Positions 12,463 through 16,802 of a stretch of 16,802 nt of DNA are shown piece after piece. The DNA lies in NCBI GenBank assembly GCA_025964055.1, contig JAOPZP010000361.1, positions 1 through 16,802 of the forward strand, written 5' to 3'. This DNA comes from Conexibacter sp. (GTDB taxonomy: Bacteria > Actinomycetota > Thermoleophilia > Solirubrobacterales > Solirubrobacteraceae). Position numbers and translations under genes: made by a program. The notes beneath the pieces are model-generated. The model was not told where the DNA came from. It made no database searches and saw only the letters and a program-made list of their open reading frames with translations. Position 1 is the stretch's first letter. The number at the start of each line of letters is the position of its first letter.

Positions 12463-13149
12463 ATGAGCGTCGAGAACGTGCTCGCTCGCATCGCCGAGTT
12501 GGACCGCACGCTGGTCCCCAAGACGACCGCCCCGGCTTCCGGGAGCGGTTCGAGCGCGTTCGCCACCATGTTGCAGGGCCAGGCCGTGTCGTCGCTGCCG
12601 TCGGGCGTCGCGGGCGCCACGTGGACCCCGCTGGGCTTCTCGGGCGCGACGGGCGTGGCCGGGTTGGCGACCGCCGCGATGACGAGCGTCGCGGGCGCGG
12701 GGGGGACCGCCGGCGCACGCGCGCTCTCCTTCGCCCAGGCCGAGGTGGGCGTGACCGAGCAGCCGCCGGGCTCCAACGACGCGCCGCGCATCGCCCAGTA
12801 CCGCCAGTCCACGGCCGGCAGCGGCGTGGGTCCGTGGTGCTCCTACTTCGTCTCCTGGGCCGCGCAGCAGGCCGGAGCGCCGCTCGGCGAGGCCGGCCAG
12901 GGCTTCGGGTCCGTCAGCGCCGTCGCGGCGTGGGCGCAGCGCACCGGGCGGTTCGACGCCGCCGGATCGGGGACCCCACCGGCCGCCGGCGACCTCATCG
13001 TCTGGGGCGGCGAGCACATCGGCATCGTGGAGTCCGTCGACCCCGACGGCACGCTGCACACCATCGAGGGCAACAGCTCCAACGCGGTCACGCGCCGCAC
13101 GCACGGCGCCTACGGCGACGGCGCCACCGGCTTCGTCCGCCTCGGCTGA
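12463..13149 (+). CDS. CHAP-domain peptidoglycan hydrolase, flagellum-associated
   Basis: The 228-residue protein starts at ATG 12463. Residues ~85-228 form a CHAP-type amidase/endopeptidase fold: GPWCSYFVSWAAQQAG with the catalytic Cys126, PAAGDLIVWGGEHIGIVES with His185, and TIEGNSS with Glu202 and Asn204. Such enzymes cut peptide bonds in the cell wall. The N-terminus (SVENVLARIAELDRTLVP, then SAFATMLQG) has no signal peptide or lipobox; it looks like the short non-secretory leader of wall hydrolases found in flagellar loci, followed by a flexible Gly/Ala/Ser/Thr linker. I infer it opens the peptidoglycan for the rod, as FlgJ does elsewhere, perhaps after export through the flagellar channel. 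Confidence 0.85.
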   Translation: MSVENVLARIAELDRTLVPKTTAPASGSGSSAFATMLQGQAVSSLPSGVAGATWTPLGFSGATGVAGLATAAMTSVAGAGGTAGARALSFAQAEVGVTEQPPGSNDAPRIAQYRQSTAGSGVGPWCSYFVSWAAQQAGAPLGEAGQGFGSVSAVAAWAQRTGRFDAAGSGTPPAAGDLIVWGGEHIGIVESVDPDGTLHTIEGNSSNAVTRRTHGAYGDGATGFVRLG

Positions 13150-13155
13150 GCCTGC

Positions 13156-13182
13156 TCAAGTCGCTGGACGGCCGACCGATCC
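13156..13182 (+). promoter_or_regulatory. sigma-28-type promoter of the glycosyltransferase gene
   Basis: TCAAG at 13156-13160, a 14-nt spacer, then ACCGATCC at 13175-13182, with A in place of the first G. The -10 element ends 10 bases before ATG 13193, so a nearly leaderless transcript is expected. It places the glycosyltransferase in the same late regulon as flagellin. Confidence 0.6.
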
Positions 13183-13192
13183 ACGTGCGTGG

Positions 13193-16100
13193 ATGACTCC
13201 CTCCCCGCGCGTGACGCTCGGTGTCGCCACGTACTCCCGCGACACGTACCTCGCCGAGGCCGTGGCCTCGTGCCTGGCCCAGGACTACGACGACCTCGAG
13301 GTCCTCGTCGTCGTCGACGGCTCCGTCAACCCCCGTATCGACGAGGTCCTGGCGACCTTCGACGACCCGCGCCTGCGCATCGTGCGCCACGAGGTCAACC
13401 GGGGGATCTCAGAGGCCTACAACACGATCATCCGCGAGGGGCGCGGCGAGCTGGTCGGCATGCTCGGCGACGACGACGTGTGCCTGCCCGATCGCATCTC
13501 GCGCTCGGTCGCGGTCTTCGACGAGCACCCCGAGACCGGGGTCGTGCACGGCGAGGCCTACCTCATCGACGCCGACGGCACGGGCCGCGGCCGCCAGTCG
13601 GTGCCCGAGCTCGCCTCCAGCAACACGCTCGAGTGCCTGTGGCGCGTGCACAACCTCCTGATCGACCCCACGCGGCTCGTCCACCGCCGCGTCTACGAGG
13701 CCGTCGGCGGCTACGACCCCGCCTACACGCTGGCCCAGGACTTCCACTTCTGGCTGCGCGCGGCCGCCCGGTTCCCGTTCCGCAAGGTGCCCGGCGAGCC
13801 GCTCATCAAGCTGCGCCGCCACGGCGACAACTTCTCCGACCACTCCAACAGCCACCTCGAGCTCGACCAGGTCACCAAGGCGCTCACCGAGTCGGTGGAG
13901 CGCGAGGGGCTGCGCAGGCTCGTGCCCGAGCTGGACTGGCCGCTGCTGCATCCCGAGGAGGCGGAGCGCCGGGGGCTGCTGCTGCTCGCGCAGATCCTCG
14001 ACCGTCGCGGCCTGCCCGTTCCCAGCCTGGCTGCGCAGCTGCGCCGGCGGGCGGCGGCGGTCCCGGCAGCCCCCGCGCCGGCGCGGACCAAGGGCAAGCT
14101 GCTGATGACCGCCTTCGGGTGGAACGACTCCGGCGGCGGGACGATGCTGCCGCGCTTCGCCGCGCGCGAGCTGGTCCGCCGCGGCTGGGACGTCACGGTC
14201 TTCTACGCGGCCGTCGAGCCCGACCCGTCGGGTGTGCCATACGCGATCAGCGAGCGCGACGACGCCGGCGTCCGGCTCGTGGGCGTGCACAACCGCCCGC
14301 ACGGCCTGCTCGACCATGGGCGGCCCGACCGCGAGCTCGACGACACGCCGATCACCGCCGCCTTCGAGCGGGTGATGGACGACTTCGGCCCCGACGTCGT
14401 GCACTTCCACAACCTGCACAACCTCGGCGCCGCGCTGCTCGACGTGGCCGCCGCCCGCGGCGTGCCGTCGTACTTCACCACCCACAACTACTGGCTGGTC
14501 TGCCCGCGCGCGTACCTCCTGCGCGGCGACAACTCGCTGTGCGGCGGCCCCGGCGATGCGGGCGGCGACTGCGCTTCCTGCGTCGGCTCGCAGGACACCG
14601 GTGCCTACCAGGATCGCCTGGCGACGATCCGCGACGCCTTCTCGCGCTCGATCAGCGCGTGCCTGGCCGTGTCGCACGGCGTGCGCCGCACGCTGATCGA
14701 CCAGGGGTACCCGGCCGACGCGCTCGACGTCGTGCGCCAGTCGGTGCCGGCCGAGGACGAGCTGTGGGAATCCGTCGGGCGCGACCGCCCCGCCGGCCGC
14801 GTGCAGGACGACGCGATCACGATCGGCTTCTTCGGCTCGGTCTACGAGCACAAGGGCGCGCAGCTGTTGGCGCGCGCCGCGCAGCTCACCGACGCTCCGG
14901 TCCGGATCAAGATCCACGGCGAGATCCCGCCGCGCATGGCGACGCTGCTGCAGTCGATCGACGAGCGCGGCGTCGTCGAGCTGTGCGGGAAGTTCTCGCC
15001 GTCGGAGCTGCCGCGGGCGCTGCGCGGGGTGGACGTCGCCGCGCTCCCGTCGCTGTGGTGGGACTGCGCCCCGCTGGTCGCCGGCGAGTGCCTCGCCGCC
15101 CGCGTCCCGGTGCTCGCGCCGCGGATGGGTGGCCTGGCCGAGGCGATCCGCGACGGCGTGGACGGACTGGCCTTCGACGGCGGCGACGCCGCGGGGCTGG
15201 CACGCGCGATCGAGCGCCTGGCGAGCGAGCCCGGGTTGTTGGAGTCCTTGCAGGCGGGCGTCGCCGCGCCGCGCGGGTTCGGCGCCTACGTCGACGAGCT
15301 CGAGGCCTACTACGGCGGGGCGCGGCCGTCGCGCGTGACGTCTGAGCCGGCGCTCGCCGTCTCCTGGGTCGGCGAGCACGACGCGCCGACGAGCCTGGCC
15401 CGCATCAACCGGCGCGTGACGGCCGCGCTGGCCGCCGGCGACGACGCCGGGGTGGCCGTGCGGGCCGCCGCGACCGATCGCCCGGAAGCGAGCACGCCGC
15501 TGCCGCACGCCGCCGACGTCGAGGTGCGCCACCAGTGGCCGCCGGACTTCCGCGCGCCTGCGTCAGGCCACCTGGCGCTGATCCAGCCCTGGGAGTTCGG
15601 GGCGATCCCGACCGCGTGGCTCGAGCCGCTGCAGACGGTGGTCGACGAGCTCTGGGTCCCGTCGGCGTTCGTGCGCGACATGTACGTCGACTCGGGCGTG
15701 GACGCCGACCGCGTGGTCGTCGTGCCCAACGGCGTCGACCTGGAGCGCTACGGCGCCGAGGGCGAGGCCTATGACTTGGGCGACGCCCCCGGCGTGCGCT
15801 TCCTGTTCGTCGGCGCGGCGATCGCGCGCAAGGGCATCGACGTGCTGCTGTCGGCCTACGCCGAGGCGTTCGCGGGGCGTGACGACGTCACGCTGGTGGT
15901 CAAGGACTTCGGCGCCGACGGCGTCTACCGCGGCGGCGACCGCGCCGAGCTGGAGCGCATGGCCGCCGCGGGCGGGCGGGACGGGACTCCGCGGGTCGTG
16001 CATCTGACGCAGACGCTGACCGACGACGACGTCGCTGCGCTGTACCGCGCCTGCGACGTGCTCGTGCATCCCTACCGCGGCGAGGGCTTCGCGATGCCGG

Positions 16101-16802
16101 TGCTCGAGGCGATGGCCTGCGGCCTGCCGGCGCTCGTCACCGCCGGCGGCCCGACCGACGAGTTCTGCCCGCCCGACGCCGGCTGGCGCATCCCGTCGCA
16201 GCGGGCGCTGATCCCCGGCGGCCGCGTGGGGGACATGGCGCTGGCCGGCGAGGGCTGGATGCTGGAGCCCGACCGCGGCGCGCTGGTCGCGCTGCTGCGC
16301 GAGGCCGCCGACGCGGGGAGCGAGGAGCGCGCCCGTCGTGGCGCCGCGGGCCGTCGCGCCGCCGAGGCCTACGGCTGGGACGCGGTCGCCCGCCGCTACG
16401 CGGAGCGCCTGCGCGCGATCTCGGCCCGCCCGCCACGCATCGTGCGGGAGCCTGCGGTCGACGTCGCCATCGAGGACGGTTCCGGCCCGCGCCTGCTGGC
16501 CGTGCCCGCCTACCGCGGCACCGACCGACTCGCCGACCTGCTGGCCGCCTGGGCGACCGCCGCGCCCTCCGGGACCCCGGGCACCCTCGTGCTGGTCGCC
16601 GACCCGGCGCGCGACGGCGAGCCCGAGGAGATCGAGGGCCACATCGTCGCCGCGGCCGCCGCGGCGGGGGTCGACCTCGACCTGTGCGCCGACATCGAGG
16701 TCCGCTTCCTGCACGCGACCGCCGGTCGCGACGCGGCACTCCACGCCGCGGTCGACGGCTTCGTGCCCCTCCACGGCGCATCCGACGGCCACACCCGCCG
16801 CG
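13193..16802 (+). CDS. Giant multidomain glycosyltransferase (GT2-GT4-GT4), 3' end beyond window
   Basis: ATG 13193 opens a frame without any stop to the window end: at least 1,203 codons. Residues ~7-230 are a GT2/GT-A module (VTLGVATYSRDTYLAEAVASCLAQDY, VVVDGS, acidic DDD at 93-95, QDFHFWLR at 182-189). Residues ~300-710 are a GT-B/GT4 module starting LLMTAFGWNDSGGG, with four cysteines (437, 450, 460, 463) after THNYW, GFFGSVYEHKG at 545-555, and a D-x7-E pair at 624/632. Residues ~720-1085 are a second GT4 module with VPNGVD, FVGAAIARKG and a textbook E-x7-E at 964/972. Residues ~1100 onward begin a further domain. There is no signal peptide, so it is cytosolic. Its position after flagellin and its promoter suggest flagellin glycosylation; surface-polysaccharide synthesis is the alternative. 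Confidence 0.9.
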   Translation, partial: MTPSPRVTLGVATYSRDTYLAEAVASCLAQDYDDLEVLVVVDGSVNPRIDEVLATFDDPRLRIVRHEVNRGISEAYNTIIREGRGELVGMLGDDDVCLPDRISRSVAVFDEHPETGVVHGEAYLIDADGTGRGRQSVPELASSNTLECLWRVHNLLIDPTRLVHRRVYEAVGGYDPAYTLAQDFHFWLRAAARFPFRKVPGEPLIKLRRHGDNFSDHSNSHLELDQVTKALTESVEREGLRRLVPELDWPLLHPEEAERRGLLLLAQILDRRGLPVPSLAAQLRRRAAAVPAAPAPARTKGKLLMTAFGWNDSGGGTMLPRFAARELVRRGWDVTVFYAAVEPDPSGVPYAISERDDAGVRLVGVHNRPHGLLDHGRPDRELDDTPITAAFERVMDDFGPDVVHFHNLHNLGAALLDVAAARGVPSYFTTHNYWLVCPRAYLLRGDNSLCGGPGDAGGDCASCVGSQDTGAYQDRLATIRDAFSRSISACLAVSHGVRRTLIDQGYPADALDVVRQSVPAEDELWESVGRDRPAGRVQDDAITIGFFGSVYEHKGAQLLARAAQLTDAPVRIKIHGEIPPRMATLLQSIDERGVVELCGKFSPSELPRALRGVDVAALPSLWWDCAPLVAGECLAARVPVLAPRMGGLAEAIRDGVDGLAFDGGDAAGLARAIERLASEPGLLESLQAGVAAPRGFGAYVDELEAYYGGARPSRVTSEPALAVSWVGEHDAPTSLARINRRVTAALAAGDDAGVAVRAAATDRPEASTPLPHAADVEVRHQWPPDFRAPASGHLALIQPWEFGAIPTAWLEPLQTVVDELWVPSAFVRDMYVDSGVDADRVVVVPNGVDLERYGAEGEAYDLGDAPGVRFLFVGAAIARKGIDVLLSAYAEAFAGRDDVTLVVKDFGADGVYRGGDRAELERMAAAGGRDGTPRVVHLTQTLTDDDVAALYRACDVLVHPYRGEGFAMPVLEAMACGLPALVTAGGPTDEFCPPDAGWRIPSQRALIPGGRVGDMALAGEGWMLEPDRGALVALLREAADAGSEERARRGAAGRRAAEAYGWDAVARRYAERLRAISARPPRIVREPAVDVAIEDGSGPRLLAVPAYRGTDRLADLLAAWATAAPSGTPGTLVLVADPARDGEPEEIEGHIVAAAAAAGVDLDLCADIEVRFLHATAGRDAALHAAVDGFVPLHGASDGHTRR

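Noticed and set aside
13189..15345. 718-codon plus-strand frame starting GTG 13189
   Set aside because: Its product is Arg/Pro/Ala-rich without motifs. The overlapping frame from ATG 13193 shows clear GT2 and GT4 motifs and is open to the window end.
1..16802. tRNA/rRNA genes, CRISPR arrays, insertion sequences, attachment sites
   Set aside because: I saw no cloverleaf-like or rRNA-like segment, no regularly spaced repeat array, no transposase or integrase, and no flanking direct repeats. Gene-free gaps are short and are covered by promoters and hairpins.

Overview
This window is part of a flagellar gene cluster from a very GC-rich, flagellated bacterium. No rod, hook or ring gene lies inside it. 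The codon bias, frequent GTG starts, ATGA-type overlaps, short single-domain FliN, 219-residue FliP and two-domain flagellin suggest a Gram-positive actinobacterial lineage, possibly Thermoleophilia/Solirubrobacterales. That placement is inferred from gene style, not from a marker gene. Every gene I accept is on the + strand. The many long minus-strand and out-of-frame ORFs are GC-bias shadows.

Layout. (1) 2-241: C-terminal end of a DUF2267-type protein, not evidently flagellar. (2) 308-2874: stator and switch block motA-motB-fliL-fliN, genes overlapping or tightly spaced. fliM is absent between fliL and fliN. (3) 2875-3058: intergenic region with two strong hairpins sharing competing segments, then a sigma-28-type promoter. 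(4) 3059-11409: export-gate block fliO-fliP-fliQ-fliR-flhB-flhA, an 18-codon mini-ORF, a divergent flhF, a YcgR/PilZ-type c-di-GMP receptor gene, and two small genes I do not recognise (125 and 64 aa). (5) 11410-12347: sigma-28-type promoter, a structured leader and the flagellin gene, followed by a strong hairpin terminator. (6) 12463-13149: a CHAP-domain peptidoglycan hydrolase without a signal peptide. (7) 13193 to the window end: a very large multidomain glycosyltransferase (at least 1,203 codons), cut by the edge.

How they work together. MotA/MotB form the stator, FliL supports it, FliN is in the switch/C-ring, and FliO/P/Q/R with FlhB/FlhA form the export gate. FlhF and the PilZ protein probably set flagellar placement and c-di-GMP braking. 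The last three genes make the filament protein, probably open the cell wall, and probably glycosylate the flagellin.

Main discoveries by reading: five intergenic copies of one promoter pattern, T[C/G]AAG - 14 or 15 nt - [G/A]CCGATC, sit in front of motA, fliO, flagellin, the CHAP gene and the glycosyltransferase. They define a probable sigma-28 regulon, and three of them are so close to the start codon that transcripts should have almost no leader. The flagellin leader has a perfect 8-bp hairpin with a GGA loop enclosing a decoy ribosome-binding site and start codon, reminiscent of CsrA-controlled flagellin leaders. The flagellin-adjacent glycosyltransferase joins one GT2-like and two GT4-like modules in one chain.
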